This document shows positions 54,420 to 63,623 of a DNA stretch of 64,000 nucleotides, piece by piece (within the stretch, counting starts at the first letter, position 1; every line of letters starts with the position of its first letter). The position numbers were made by a program, and so were the translations under genes. Source of the stretch: Arthrobacter sp. ZGTC412 (GTDB lineage: Bacteria > Actinomycetota > Actinomycetes > Actinomycetales > Micrococcaceae). The notes under the pieces were generated by a model that saw only the letters and a list, made by a program, of their open reading frames with translations, was not told where the DNA came from and made no database searches. The stretch is taken from contig NZ_PJII01000011.1 in assembly GCF_002929215.1 (NCBI RefSeq), positions 1 through 64,000 of the forward strand, read 5' to 3'.

Positions 54420-54455
54420 TTCTTCGACCCTCGGGTCCAAGGGCTTTTTCTTTGC
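54420..54455 (+). terminator. Possible terminator after the NlpC/P60 gene
   Basis: GACCC/GGGTC and CCC...GGG segments are followed by GGCTTTTTCTTT, a good T tract directly after the stop. The stem is poorly defined, so this is tentative. Confidence 0.45.
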
Positions 54456-54583
54456 CCAAACGCTCTTCGCTAAATCACCACATCCCCCGTTCGGGGCGTG
54501 CCGGCGTACCCCCAAGATGCCGGCACGTCCAGTCGCCTTTGGCTGCCTACCGGCGGTTTGAAGGAAAACGAAAGAGAGAACTG

Positions 54584-55375
54584 ATGACTACTCGTGCAAC
54601 CGCACGGCACCGCGCCGAGGTCACCAAAACCAACTCGCTCGCCATCATTGCCAAGGCTGTCGGCGACAACGCCGGCGGCGTAGGACGCCAGGCAGCTGTC
54701 ATCGCAGCTGCTTCCGGCCTGGTCCTGACCAGCGGCCTCGCTGCCAACGCTGCAGACGCCAACGTGCAGCGCGACTCCGCGCCGGCTTCCACCCTGGAAG
54801 TCGAATCAACGGTTGAGGCTCCCATTTCGGCTGCTTCCACCATTGCCATTTCCTTCGAGAAGCCTGCTGTGACCACCACGCCGGCTCCCGTTGTTGAAGC
54901 ACCAGAGCCTGAGGTTGAGGTTGAGGTTCAGGAAGCAGCTCCGGCTCCGGCTGCCGCTCCCGCTCCCGCCGCAAAAACCGCAGCTGTCGCGAAGGTGACT
55001 GCCACGGCTCCCGCTGCAGCCGCCCCCGCGGCTCCTGCCTCGGCAAGCGGCAAGGGCGCAGCGATCCTGTCCGCCGCCTACGCCCAGCTCGGCGTTACGC
55101 AGGATTGCACCATGCTGGTGACCAACTCCCTGGCTGCCGTGGGCATCAACTTCCACGATTGGCCTGCAGGTTACCTCTCCCTGGGCCGCACCGTGAGCGC
55201 TGCCGAAGCTCAGCCGGGCGACCTCATCTACTACGCTGACGGCGGTTCCGGCATGGCCCACATCGCGGTTTACGCCGGCAATGGCCAGGCGGTGCACGGC
55301 GGCTACAACGGCAACCAGACAGTTGTCTTCAGCGCCAACGTGGGCTCCGGTCCGGTGTTCATCCGCGTCAACTGA
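54584..55375 (+). CDS. Secreted NlpC/P60-like hydrolase paralogue
   Basis: The 263-aa protein shares its N-terminal export region with the preceding gene ('GGVGRQAAVIAAASGLVLTSGLAANAAD'), then has a long Pro/Ala/Val/Glu linker (about 85-155). Its divergent NlpC/P60-type domain has Cys175 ('QDCTMLVTNSLAAVG') and His226 ('MAHIAVYAGNGQAVHGG'). It is probably another wall hydrolase created by duplication. Unlike its two upstream neighbours it has no c-di-AMP riboswitch in its 164-bp leader. ATG 54584 has AAAGAGAG upstream. Confidence 0.87.
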   Translation: MTTRATARHRAEVTKTNSLAIIAKAVGDNAGGVGRQAAVIAAASGLVLTSGLAANAADANVQRDSAPASTLEVESTVEAPISAASTIAISFEKPAVTTTPAPVVEAPEPEVEVEVQEAAPAPAAAPAPAAKTAAVAKVTATAPAAAAPAAPASASGKGAAILSAAYAQLGVTQDCTMLVTNSLAAVGINFHDWPAGYLSLGRTVSAAEAQPGDLIYYADGGSGMAHIAVYAGNGQAVHGGYNGNQTVVFSANVGSGPVFIRVN

Positions 55376-55414
55376 CATCCCCGCAGCCGCGCTTCGCGGT
55401 TGATCAAGACGGAT

Positions 55415-55446
55415 CAGGACCCCTGCCCTTTGCGGCGGGGGTCCTG
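55415..55446 (+). terminator. Terminator-like hairpin after the NlpC-like paralogue
   Basis: CAGGACCCC and GGGGTCCTG form a strong stem, with an inner TGCC/GGCG region, 40 bp after the stop. The following TGTCCGTTAAC is only weakly T-rich. Confidence 0.6.
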
Positions 55447-55632
55447 TCCGTTAACTCCCGGGAGGCGTCTGCCCGGTTCGCTAATTCAGCGCGAAATGGT
55501 GGCCCCGGTCATAGGAATTAGCTGATACTGCACTTCTTTGTTTACTCTTGTGGTGTCGATCCATAGCCCGGACATGCCGAGGGCAGCCGGCCCTCGTGCC
55601 CCTGACGGGTGCGGCCGTGAAGAGGTACGTGC

Positions 55633-56133
55633 ATGCGCACTCTCGTTCTGAATGCTGGATATGAACCGCTGGCGGTTATTACTTTCCGCCGGGCGCTGGT
55701 GCTTGTGCTCACGGGCAAGGCGAGTGTTGTGGCTGAAGGGGACGACCCCGTGGTGGGCCCCCAGGAGATTCTGGGCCGCCCGTCCGTGATTCTCCTGAAC
55801 CGCTACATCCGTCCCCGATACAACCAGTCCACTGCTGTGAGCCGTCGCGGGGTACTGAGGCGTGACGGGCACAAGTGTGCCTACTGTGGAAAAGCTGCGC
55901 ACACCATCGACCATGTCCACCCAAAGTCACGCGGGGGTGCGGAGTCCTGGGAGAACCTGGTGGCCGCCTGCCTCAGGTGCAACAACGTCAAAGGTGACCA
56001 CACCCCGGCAGAGATGGGCTGGAAACTGCGGTTTGTCCCTGAGCCTCCGCATGGCACCATCTGGCAGATCAAGGAACTCGAAAAGCCCACGCCCGCCTGG
56101 GATCCGTTCCTTCTGCCTGAGCGCGCTGCCTGA
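55633..56133 (+). CDS. HNH endonuclease family protein
   Basis: The 166-aa protein starts 'MRTLVLNAGYEPLAVITFRRALVLVLTGKA' and has a zinc-ribbon HNH domain: Cys82 and Cys85 ('HKCAYCG'), 'HTIDHVHPKSRGGAESWENLVAACLRCNNVKGDHTPAEMGW'. This is the widespread stand-alone actinobacterial HNH type. It should be a nuclease of unknown target; no restriction partner or mobile element is nearby. It looks like a single-gene unit before the molybdenum cofactor cluster. Confidence 0.9.
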   Translation: MRTLVLNAGYEPLAVITFRRALVLVLTGKASVVAEGDDPVVGPQEILGRPSVILLNRYIRPRYNQSTAVSRRGVLRRDGHKCAYCGKAAHTIDHVHPKSRGGAESWENLVAACLRCNNVKGDHTPAEMGWKLRFVPEPPHGTIWQIKELEKPTPAWDPFLLPERAA

Positions 56134-56177
56134 TTCGGGGTACGTCGCCTTAGCCGTCCCCGGACTAGGCTGGGGGA

Positions 56178-56825
56178 GTGGAGCAAAACCGTTTGGACTT
56201 CGATGCCGTGATCCTGGCCGGCGGCCGGTCATCCCGGTTGAGTGGGGTGCCCAAGCAAGGGCTGGTCTTTCAAGGTGCCACCCTCCTGCATCAGTCACTT
56301 GCTGCGGCCTCCGGGGCGTTTCGCACAGTAGTGGTAGGTCCGGACTCCGGCGCTCTGCCTGCAGGCGTGCTCTCCTGCCGGGAGCAGCCGGAATTTGCAG
56401 GACCCGCCGCTGCTGTGGCCGCTGGCCTGGCGTCTCTGGCCCAGGCCGGAAACGAAAGGACCTACACCCTGGTACTGGCCTGCGACATGCCCCGGGTCTC
56501 GGCTGCCGTGGAAGTGCTGTCGGAGGCACTGGAATCGGGGGAGTTCCAAGCCGACGGACTCCTGGCCCGCGGCGAAGACGGCAGGCCCCAGCAGCTGGCC
56601 GGGTTTTACCGCACAGGCAAGTTAAAAAAGGCGGTTGAGGAACTGGAGTCGCAGGACCGCTTAATCAACGGCTCCATGCGTGCGCTCCTTGCTAGTCTGG
56701 ACCTGCAGCTTGTCACCGTCCCCACCGGTTCCACCGACGATGTGGATACCTGGGATGATGCCGCCGCACTAGGAGTTGACGCCGGGATCCGTGACGAGTT
56801 CCAGGACCGGCGCGGCAGCAGTTGA
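56178..56825 (+). CDS. mobA: Molybdenum cofactor guanylyltransferase
   Basis: The 215-aa nucleotidyltransferase attaches GMP to molybdopterin. The N-terminal signature 'DAVILAGGRSSRLSGVPKQGLVFQGATLLH' and 'LVLACDMPRVS' are typical, with late 'FYRTGKLKKAVEEL' and 'STDDVDTWDD' blocks. GTG 56178 has a G-rich run (GGGGGA) directly before it. It is the first of four genes, mobA-DUF6457-moeA-fdhD, and suggests that bis-MGD enzymes such as a formate dehydrogenase are made. Confidence 0.9.
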   Translation: MEQNRLDFDAVILAGGRSSRLSGVPKQGLVFQGATLLHQSLAAASGAFRTVVVGPDSGALPAGVLSCREQPEFAGPAAAVAAGLASLAQAGNERTYTLVLACDMPRVSAAVEVLSEALESGEFQADGLLARGEDGRPQQLAGFYRTGKLKKAVEELESQDRLINGSMRALLASLDLQLVTVPTGSTDDVDTWDDAAALGVDAGIRDEFQDRRGSS

Positions 56826-56840
56826 ATTGGGAGGCAGTTC

Positions 56841-57134
56841 GTGAAAAGCCAGGATGAAACGCTGGAGGAATGGTGCAGGTCCCTGCTCCAGGCCTATGAG
56901 CTTGAGGACGTCCAGGTGGACGTCAATGCCATCCTCGCCCTCGCAGGTGTAGCGGCGCACTCCGTTGTACGGCCGGCGGCACCACTGACTACCTTCATCG
57001 CCGGGTACGCCGCCGGCTTGGCCTCAGCGGCCGGACGCGGCACAGATTCCGCGTCCATGGAAGGGGCCCTGGCCGTGGCACGTTCCCTGGCTGCCGACTA
57101 CGATGCTGAAGCCGCCGGGACTCCCGGCGAATGA
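56841..57134 (+). CDS. DUF6457 domain protein
   Basis: The 97-aa helical protein, 'ETLEEWCRSLLQAYELEDVQVDVNAILALAGVAAHSVVRPAAPLTTFIAGYAAGLASA', matches the small DUF6457 family that sits next to mobA in Actinobacteria. It is probably an accessory factor of molybdenum cofactor biosynthesis, by context only. GTG 56841 lies 15 bp after mobA, and the stop overlaps the moeA ATG (ATGA), so it is tightly coupled. Confidence 0.83.
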   Translation: MKSQDETLEEWCRSLLQAYELEDVQVDVNAILALAGVAAHSVVRPAAPLTTFIAGYAAGLASAAGRGTDSASMEGALAVARSLAADYDAEAAGTPGE

Positions 57135-58510
57135 CTGAGGAGCCCGGGGAAGAACGGAGTTCAACCGACCCGCCGGAGGCGCCGCGGCACCTGGCCCACA
57201 CCTGGGAGGAGGCCCGGCTGGCCGCTTTCGAGGCGGCCACGCCAATTCCTGCCGGTCCCGTTCCCCTGCATCTGGCCCTCGGACGCAGGCTGGACCAGGA
57301 CGTTGCGGCACTGCAGGACATGCCCCACTACGCGTCCTCTGCCATGGACGGGTGGGCGGTCAACGGGACTGGGCCTTGGATCCTGGCGGAACCAGGCACC
57401 AGGCTGGCGCCGCACCAGGCGAGCCCCATCGTTACCGGCGGGCTGATTCCGCCGGGCGGAAAAGCGGTGCTGCGCAGCGAGAGCGCAGTGCCCGGCAAGG
57501 ACGAAGACGGGTTGCCTGTCCTGATGACCGGAGGAAGCGCCCGGCCCGGCGAGCCGCGCAACGGCCAGCATATCCGCAAAGCCGGGGAGGAAGCCCTGGC
57601 AGGTGACGTGCTGGTCAAGGCAGGAGCGAAGCTCAACCCTGCCCATCTCGCATTGGCTGCCCTGGCCGGCTACGACGAGCTGCAGGTCCAGGGCAAACCC
57701 CTGGTCCGGCTACTTCTCACCGGCTCCGAAGTTATCGACCAGGGAGTGCCCGTCCCCGGCCAGGTGCGTGACACTTTCGGTCCGCAACTGCCGGCAGTCG
57801 TGGAGATGCTGGGAGGAATAGCGGGGGAACAGCAGCGGATCGGGGACTCCTACGACGAATGGCTGGCCGCCCTGGAAGACGTTGTACCTGAGGCGCCGGG
57901 GGCTCCGGACCTGCCGGCCGACGTCGTCATCACCACAGGCGGGACCGGACGCTCAGGTACGGATCATCTCCGCCAGGCGGTGGCAGAACTGGGCGGACGG
58001 CTCGTCATCGACGGGATCGCAATGCGGCCAGGACATCCGGCTGTCCTGGCGGAACTGCCCGACGGACGTTTTGTACTCGGCCTGCCGGGGAACCCGCTCG
58101 CCGCGATGATGGCGCTGGTCACCGTAGGGGCACCGCTGCTCGCCGCGCTGGGCCACGGCAGCCTGGATGAGGTCCAGGAAGTGCCCTGCGGAAGCATGAT
58201 CGAACCAGATCCCGGGCGCACGCGCCTGGTGCCGTTCCGGCTCCTCTACGGGATGGCATCTCCGGCGCAGCACACCGGCCCGGGCATGATGCGCGGGCTG
58301 GCATCGGCCGACGGTGTTATGGTGGTGCCGCCGCACGGCGTCCAGCTCGGGGAGCTGGTGCCGGCCGTCGCCCTGCCCTGGGGACCACCCATCCCGGCCG
58401 CTGCCGGTTCTGCCGGCAAAGGAAAGCCCAGGAGCGCGGCGCGGCAAGGCAGGACTGGTCCCAAGCCGGCGGCAGACGGCCCCGTGGACTGGAGCGCGCT
58501 TCTTGGCTGA
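57131..58510 (+). CDS. moeA: Molybdopterin molybdotransferase
   Basis: The 459-aa enzyme inserts molybdate into adenylylated molybdopterin. It has the MoeA layout: 'MPHYASSAMDGWAV', the domain II barrel ('IVTGGLIPPGGKAVL'), the MoCF domain ('LLLTGSEVIDQG', 'VVITTGGTGRSGTDHLRQAV', 'MRPGHPAVLAELPDGRFVLGLPGNPLAAMMALV'), and a domain IV end. A C-terminal tail of about 45 residues is low complexity. ATG 57131 overlaps the preceding stop. It is part of the mobA-moeA-fdhD cluster. Confidence 0.92.
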   Translation: MTEEPGEERSSTDPPEAPRHLAHTWEEARLAAFEAATPIPAGPVPLHLALGRRLDQDVAALQDMPHYASSAMDGWAVNGTGPWILAEPGTRLAPHQASPIVTGGLIPPGGKAVLRSESAVPGKDEDGLPVLMTGGSARPGEPRNGQHIRKAGEEALAGDVLVKAGAKLNPAHLALAALAGYDELQVQGKPLVRLLLTGSEVIDQGVPVPGQVRDTFGPQLPAVVEMLGGIAGEQQRIGDSYDEWLAALEDVVPEAPGAPDLPADVVITTGGTGRSGTDHLRQAVAELGGRLVIDGIAMRPGHPAVLAELPDGRFVLGLPGNPLAAMMALVTVGAPLLAALGHGSLDEVQEVPCGSMIEPDPGRTRLVPFRLLYGMASPAQHTGPGMMRGLASADGVMVVPPHGVQLGELVPAVALPWGPPIPAAAGSAGKGKPRSAARQGRTGPKPAADGPVDWSALLG

Positions 58511-58540
58511 TGATGGATATATGAAAAGGCAGGGGTGGGA

Positions 58541-59428
58541 ATGGGCCGTGTGACCCAGCGCCGAAAGGTGCACAAGTATGTCCTCGACGGTTCTCCGAAG
58601 GCCCTCGAGTTTCCGGTCCGGCACCGTGAGGATGTCCTCGCCGTCGAGGAGCCGCTGGAGATCCGGCTGGGCCAGCTCTCCTTCTCTGTCACCATGCGGA
58701 CCCCCGGCGACGACTTTGACCTGGTGGCCGGCTTCCTGGTGTCGGAGGGCATCATCTGGAGCTCCGAGCAGCTCGTGTCGCTGCGATTCTGCGCAGGTGA
58801 AGATGAAAATGGCGTCCAGACGTTCAACGTGGTTGAAGTCCAGCTACGGCCTGACGTCACGGTCCCGTCCATCGGCCGCCACATCTATACGTCGAGCTCC
58901 TGCGGCATATGCGGGACTGATTCCGTGGAGTCTGTGCAGAAGTCCTCGCACTACAGTCCCGCCGCAGATCCCCTGACCATCGACGCCGGGCTCCTCGCGT
59001 CGCTGCCTGCTGTCCTTCGGAAGTCCCAGCGGCTTTTCGAGGACACCGGGGGAGTGCACGCGGCCGGGCTGTTCAAGATCCAGGACGACGGCGGCACGGA
59101 GCTTTTGTGCCTCCGCGAGGACGTAGGCCGCCACAACGCCGTGGACAAGGTAGTGGGCTGGGCGCTGCGTGAAGGACTGCTCCCGCTCCGCGGCACCGTC
59201 CTCCAGGTCTCAGGGCGGGCGTCCTTTGAGCTGGTGCAGAAAGCGGCGCTGGCGGGAATTCCCGTGCTCGCGGCCGTCAGCGCCCCGTCAAGCCTCGCTG
59301 TGGAACTCGCGGAAGCCAGCGGCCTGACGCTGGCCGGTTTCAGCCGGGGAACCAGCCTCAATATCTATGCCGGCGACCACCGGATTGTCAGGCCTTTGGC
59401 CCAAGTCCCCGCCAGCGCGCGTCCCTGA
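58541..59428 (+). CDS. fdhD: Formate dehydrogenase accessory sulfurtransferase FdhD
   Basis: The 295-aa protein transfers sulfur to the bis-MGD cofactor of formate dehydrogenase. It has the cysteine loop 'SSSCGICGTDSVE' (Cys121, Cys124), 'RTPGDDFDLVAGFLVSEGII', 'GGVHAAGLF', 'REDVGRHNAVDKVVGWAL', and 'SGRASFELVQKAALAGIPVLAAVSAPSSLAVELA'. ATG 58541 follows a G-rich site; GTG 58535 is an alternative. It lies 30 bp after moeA. The formate dehydrogenase itself is outside the window. Confidence 0.94.
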   Translation: MGRVTQRRKVHKYVLDGSPKALEFPVRHREDVLAVEEPLEIRLGQLSFSVTMRTPGDDFDLVAGFLVSEGIIWSSEQLVSLRFCAGEDENGVQTFNVVEVQLRPDVTVPSIGRHIYTSSSCGICGTDSVESVQKSSHYSPAADPLTIDAGLLASLPAVLRKSQRLFEDTGGVHAAGLFKIQDDGGTELLCLREDVGRHNAVDKVVGWALREGLLPLRGTVLQVSGRASFELVQKAALAGIPVLAAVSAPSSLAVELAEASGLTLAGFSRGTSLNIYAGDHRIVRPLAQVPASARP

Positions 59429-59496
59429 CCTCGCCCGTACCCTACCCGGCCGTCCCTGACTTCCGGGTCCGCAGCAGGTTCATCTTCTTCTTCTCG

Positions 59497-59510
59497 GGAA
59501 AGCGCTTTAT
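59497..59510. promoter_or_regulatory. LacI-type operator upstream of the alpha-mannosidase gene
   Basis: GGAAAGCGCTTTAT contains the perfect palindrome AAAGCGCTTT (59499-59508), nearly the same core as at 40063-40076. It lies 105 bp upstream of the GH38 start. Confidence 0.7.
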
Positions 59511-59614
59511 TGGGGATGTTATCCGCAGGCATTGGCGAGTAAGCTACCAGCGGGTAGTTTTATCCACCGAATGGACACGATGGTCCATATTTCCAGCGCT
59601 GAAGAGGGCCAACA

Positions 59615-62600
59615 TTGCATGACGACCGCCGGATCACGGAAGTCCGCCTCGAAAGATTCGTCCGCGAACGCATCAACCCGGCCGTGTACAGCCGGAGCCT
59701 TCCCCTCACCCTAAGCAGCTGGGACGTGCCGGACGAACCCGTCCCGGCACTTGAAGCCATGCGGCAGAAGTTCCAGCCGCAGGAACACTGCGCTCCCTGG
59801 GGCAAGCCGTGGGGCACCAAGTGGCTCCGCCTCCAGGGCGAAGTTCCCGAGTTCTGGGGCACGGAGCCGGATACCACCGTTGAAGTTGTGGTCGACCTCG
59901 GCTTCACCATCGAAGTGCCCGGTTTCCAGTGTGAGGGCATCGCGTGGCGCGCCGACGGCACCATCATCAAAGCCGTGTCGCCCCGGAACCAGTACATTCC
60001 GCTGAAGCTGCTGGGAGGCGGCATGGCCGTGGACTTCTATGTGGAGGCCGCCGCCAACCCTGATGTCGCCCAGGGCTGGACGTTCGCGCCCACGCCGTAC
60101 GGCGATAAGTCGACGGCCGGAACAGCGCCCCAGTACAGGCTGGGCACTATAGCCATCGCCGAGTTGAACCAAACTGTCTGGGAACTCCAGCAGGACATCT
60201 GGACCCTGTCCGGTTTAATGGCGGAACTGCCTTTGGAGCTGCCACGGCGGCACGAGATCCTCCGGGCACTTGAGCGCATGATGGACCTGATGGATCCCGA
60301 CGACGTTGCGGGAACCGCAGCCGCCGGTCGCGCTGCCCTCGCCGAAGTGATGGCACGGCCGGCGTACGCTTCGGCGCACCAGCTCGTTGCCACCGGCCAT
60401 GCCCATATCGACTCGGCCTGGCTTTGGCCCGTCAGGGAAACCATCCGCAAATGCGCCAGGACGTTCTCCAACGTGGTGGCGCTGATGGATGAATACCCCA
60501 ACTTCGTTTTCTCCTGCTCCTCCGCCCAGCAGCTGGCCTGGATCAAGGAGTACTACCCCGAACTCTTCGGCCGGATCCGGGAAAAGGTGCGGGCCGGACA
60601 GTTCGTACCCGTGGGCGGCATGTGGGTGGAGTCCGATACCAACATGCCCGGCGGCGAAGCGATGGCGCGTCAGTTTGTGGAGGGAAAGAGCTTCTTCCTT
60701 GCTGAGTTCGGCGTGGACTGCCAGGAAGCGTGGCTGCCGGATTCCTTTGGATACTCCGCCGCCCTGCCACAGATCGTGAAGTCCGCCGGCAGCCGGTGGT
60801 TCCTCACCCAGAAGATCTCCTGGAACCAGACCAACAGGATGCCGCACCACACCTTCAACTGGGAGGGAATCGACGGCACCCGGCTCTTCACCCACTTCCC
60901 GCCGGTAGACACCTACAATTCCCAGCTCAGCGGGCGCGAACTCGCCCACGCCGAACGGAACTACCGCGACCACGGCCGCGGCACGGTATCGCTGGTGCCC
61001 TTTGGCTATGGCGACGGCGGCGGCGGCCCCACCCGGGAAATGCTTGCGGCTGCCGCCCGGGCAGCGGACCTGGAAGGCTCACCGAAGGTGCGCGTCGGAT
61101 CCGCGGAAAGCTTTTTCAAGCAGGCCGAGGGCGAGTATCCGTCACTGCCTGTGTGGGTGGGCGAGATGTACCTCGAACTGCATCGCGGCACCTACACCAG
61201 CCAGGCCCGGACCAAGAAGGGCAACCGTCGCAGCGAACACATGCTGCGCGAAGCGGAACTGTGGTGCGCAACGGCGGCTGTCCGAACAGCGGGCTCGTTT
61301 GCCTATCCCGCCGCCGAGCTCAAGAGGCTGTGGCGGCTGGTGCTGCTGCAGCAGTTCCACGACATCCTTCCGGGCAGTTCCATCGCCTGGGTGCACCAGG
61401 ACGCCGAACGCAATTACGAGGCCATTGAAGCCGACCTCGAAACGCTGATCGCCGGGGCTGCCAAGGCAGTGCTCGGAAGTGGGAACCGGAAATTCCTGCT
61501 GAACGCAGCACCGCATGCCCGGGAGGGCGTGCCGGCGCTGGCAGCCGGCGAACCGGTGGCGCCGCCAGTACCGGCCCGGGCTGCCGCCCGGGACGCCGGC
61601 TTTGTGCTGGACAACGGCATCATCCGGGCAGTCCTGGACGCGGACGGTTTGCTCACGTCACTTCGGGACTACGCCAGCGGCCGTGAGGCCATTGCCCCGG
61701 GGGAGCGCGGCAACCTGCTGGAACTCCACCGCGACACCCCCAATGAGTGGGACGCTTGGGACATTGACGAGTTTTACCGCCGCAATGTCACACCGTTGAC
61801 GTGCGCGGAGTCGGTGCGGCTAACGGACGATGAGGGCGAGGCTGCTGTAGTGGTGGAGCGAATGGCCGGGTCCTCAGCCATCACCCAGCGCATCAGTCTT
61901 GCCGCGGGAAGCCCCTCGCTTTCCATCACCACGTCCGTGGACTGGCAGGAGCGGGAAAAGCTGTTGAAGCTTGGCTTCGCACTGGATGTTCGTGCGGACC
62001 GGTCTGCCGCGGAGACGCAGTTCGGGCACGTCTTCCGGGCCACGCACACCAACACTTCCTGGGAAGCGGCCAAGTTCGAAATCTGTGCGCACCGCTGGAT
62101 CCACGTGGCGGAGCCGGGCTACGGCGTCGCCGTGTCGAACTCGTCCACCTACGGCCACGACGTCACCAGGAGCATTAGGGAGTTCGACGGCGGTACCACC
62201 ACCACAGTGCGGATGTCGCTGTTGCGTGCCCCGAAGTTCCCGGATCCGGATGCGGACCGCGGACGCCACCAACTGACGGTCACCATCCGGCCCGGCGCTG
62301 CCATTGCCGATGCTGTCCAGGAGGGCTACCGGACTAATCTTGCTCCGCGGCTGGTCACCGGCGCCTCGCCGGTGGAACCGCTGTTTTCGCTGTCCAACCC
62401 TGCTGTGGTCATCGAAGCAGTCAAGCTGGCGGAGGACGGCTCCGGGGATGTGATCGTCCGGTTGTACGAATCGCTGGGGCAGCGTTCGGCCGGAATGCTC
62501 ACGGCGAACTTCCCGGTACAGCGGGTCAGCACCGTCGACCTGCTGGAACGCGCGGTCGAGGCTGCCGGCGTGGACGCCGGGCCGGACGGGGCGGAGCTGC

Positions 62601-62653
62601 TCCTGCGGCCGTTCCAGTTGGTGACCCTGAGGTTTGTCCGCGGGCAGGAATAG
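59615..62653 (+). CDS. GH38 alpha-mannosidase
   Basis: The 1012-aa glycosidase has the class II alpha-mannosidase layout: an N-terminal jelly-roll-like region, and the catalytic GH38 domain with Zn-binding 'ATGHAHIDSAWLWPVRET' and nucleophile region 'EAWLPDSFGYSAALPQI'. Alpha-mannosidase middle domain 'MYLELHRGTYTSQARTKKGNRRSEHMLREAELW' and C-terminal beta domains follow. No signal peptide is seen, so it acts on imported mannosides in the cytoplasm. The TTG start at 59615 has GAAGAGGG upstream. It is monocistronic, with a LacI-type operator and a downstream hairpin. Confidence 0.92.
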   Translation: MHDDRRITEVRLERFVRERINPAVYSRSLPLTLSSWDVPDEPVPALEAMRQKFQPQEHCAPWGKPWGTKWLRLQGEVPEFWGTEPDTTVEVVVDLGFTIEVPGFQCEGIAWRADGTIIKAVSPRNQYIPLKLLGGGMAVDFYVEAAANPDVAQGWTFAPTPYGDKSTAGTAPQYRLGTIAIAELNQTVWELQQDIWTLSGLMAELPLELPRRHEILRALERMMDLMDPDDVAGTAAAGRAALAEVMARPAYASAHQLVATGHAHIDSAWLWPVRETIRKCARTFSNVVALMDEYPNFVFSCSSAQQLAWIKEYYPELFGRIREKVRAGQFVPVGGMWVESDTNMPGGEAMARQFVEGKSFFLAEFGVDCQEAWLPDSFGYSAALPQIVKSAGSRWFLTQKISWNQTNRMPHHTFNWEGIDGTRLFTHFPPVDTYNSQLSGRELAHAERNYRDHGRGTVSLVPFGYGDGGGGPTREMLAAAARAADLEGSPKVRVGSAESFFKQAEGEYPSLPVWVGEMYLELHRGTYTSQARTKKGNRRSEHMLREAELWCATAAVRTAGSFAYPAAELKRLWRLVLLQQFHDILPGSSIAWVHQDAERNYEAIEADLETLIAGAAKAVLGSGNRKFLLNAAPHAREGVPALAAGEPVAPPVPARAAARDAGFVLDNGIIRAVLDADGLLTSLRDYASGREAIAPGERGNLLELHRDTPNEWDAWDIDEFYRRNVTPLTCAESVRLTDDEGEAAVVVERMAGSSAITQRISLAAGSPSLSITTSVDWQEREKLLKLGFALDVRADRSAAETQFGHVFRATHTNTSWEAAKFEICAHRWIHVAEPGYGVAVSNSSTYGHDVTRSIREFDGGTTTTVRMSLLRAPKFPDPDADRGRHQLTVTIRPGAAIADAVQEGYRTNLAPRLVTGASPVEPLFSLSNPAVVIEAVKLAEDGSGDVIVRLYESLGQRSAGMLTANFPVQRVSTVDLLERAVEAAGVDAGPDGAELLLRPFQLVTLRFVRGQE

Positions 62654-62712
62654 TTGCCGGCCAGGCAGGCGTCGGAAGTCGCGGAGGAATTCTAAAAGGG
62701 CCTTAAATGGCT

Positions 62713-62746
62713 GAGTGGGGGCGGTCCCCAACGGCCGCCACCACTC
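62713..62746. terminator. Hairpin between convergent alpha-mannosidase and membrane protein genes
   Basis: GAGTGGGGGCGG pairs with CCGCCACCACTC (one mismatch) around a 10-nt loop. It lies 60 bp after the mannosidase stop. A second perfect palindrome, GGCCCCCGGGGGCC, follows near 62767-62780. Neither has a strong U tract. Confidence 0.55.
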
Positions 62747-62885
62747 ATCCCCCCAAAGCGTGCAAAGGCCCCCGGGGGCCGCTTCCGTTCAAGAAAGTAT
62801 CCCCGTTCGCAAACGCCCCGCAACCCCCACCTTCACACATTCATGATTGTTTCACATTCTAATGATTTTGTGAAAGCCCCACAGG
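62747..62885. other. Intergenic spacer between convergent genes
   Basis: The spacer holds the GGCCCCCGGGGGCC palindrome and an AT-rich stretch (about 62835-62880, with CATTCATGATTG and TTTCACA runs). No gene was seen. Confidence 0.5.
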
Positions 62886-63623
62886 TTACGCTTCAGTAGA
62901 TGTCCTCTTAGGCCCAGGGCTCCTGCTGTTTCTCACCCTGGCTGCCCAAATGAGCGCGAGGCCGAGGACGAAGCAGAGCACTGCCGTGTAGTTGACGATG
63001 AATTCCAGTGCACCCCACTCCGGCGGCACCAGGGGGAACAGCAGGGTGAGGGCAATGGCAATTCCGCCAAGTGCCAGAAGCCCGGCCGCGAACCGTACCA
63101 GCACGGGAAGCCGGCTGCCCACGGCGCGAACCATGGCCGGAAGCAGGACCAGGGAGACGTACGAAGGATATGCGCGTCCCGCCGCCCCGTAGTACTCCAC
63201 CAGGGCGAAGTTGAGCTCACTTTTGCCGGAGGTCGCAGACAGCCCTGCCGAAGAACCCACCGTGTCCATCAGGAAGAACAGGGCGGTCATCACCAGGGAG
63301 ATGACCAGGAGCACCATCATGCCGAGCCTGCCTGTGATGAGCCGGTAGGCATGGTCTGCTCCGAACCCCCGGGTCACCCGTATCCCGACGAAGTAGATGG
63401 CAGAGAAGATGATGAAGCGCAGCAGCAGGTTGGCGAGGTTGATGCCTCCCAGCGCTCTATCCACTGCAATATACGGCGCCTCGATGCTCAGAAAAATAGC
63501 CGCGGTCATCAGGGCGAAGATATAAAAGAGGGACCGGTTCTCTCCCCGAAGCGCGCTGGGTATCCGGGCCGCTGCAATGAGGCCGCAGGTGGCCAGCGTT
63601 GACCACTGAAAGATTTCAATCAT
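62886..63623 (-). CDS. Multi-pass membrane protein coupled to an XRE-like gene
   Basis: The 245-aa protein has about seven hydrophobic segments ('FQWSTLATCGLIAAARI', 'LFYIFALMTAAIFLSIEAPYIAV', 'LLLRFIIFSAIYFVGI', 'MMVLLVISLVMTALFFLMDTV', 'YVSLVLLPAMVRAVG', 'VLVRFAAGLLALGGIAIALTLLFPLVP', 'FIVNYTAVLCFVLGLALIWAARV'). No enzyme motif is seen. Its ATG overlaps the stop of the upstream gene (ATGA). The topology and partnership recall the actinobacterial MAB_1171c-type membrane proteins that pair with XRE regulators, but this one lacks their longer C-terminal part; that link is an inference. Confidence 0.6.
   Translation of the reverse strand: MIEIFQWSTLATCGLIAAARIPSALRGENRSLFYIFALMTAAIFLSIEAPYIAVDRALGGINLANLLLRFIIFSAIYFVGIRVTRGFGADHAYRLITGRLGMMVLLVISLVMTALFFLMDTVGSSAGLSATSGKSELNFALVEYYGAAGRAYPSYVSLVLLPAMVRAVGSRLPVLVRFAAGLLALGGIAIALTLLFPLVPPEWGALEFIVNYTAVLCFVLGLALIWAARVRNSRSPGPKRTSTEA

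Noticed and set aside
54940-55050. Alternating Ala/Pro codons in the NlpC-like gene as a possible tandem repeat or CRISPR-like array
   Set aside because: It is a coding low-complexity linker of a wall-associated protein with no regular repeat/spacer structure.
62767-62780. A GGCCCCCGGGGGCC palindrome as a protein operator
   Set aside because: It lies between convergent genes where no promoter is expected. A role in transcript ending or chance in GC-rich DNA is more likely.
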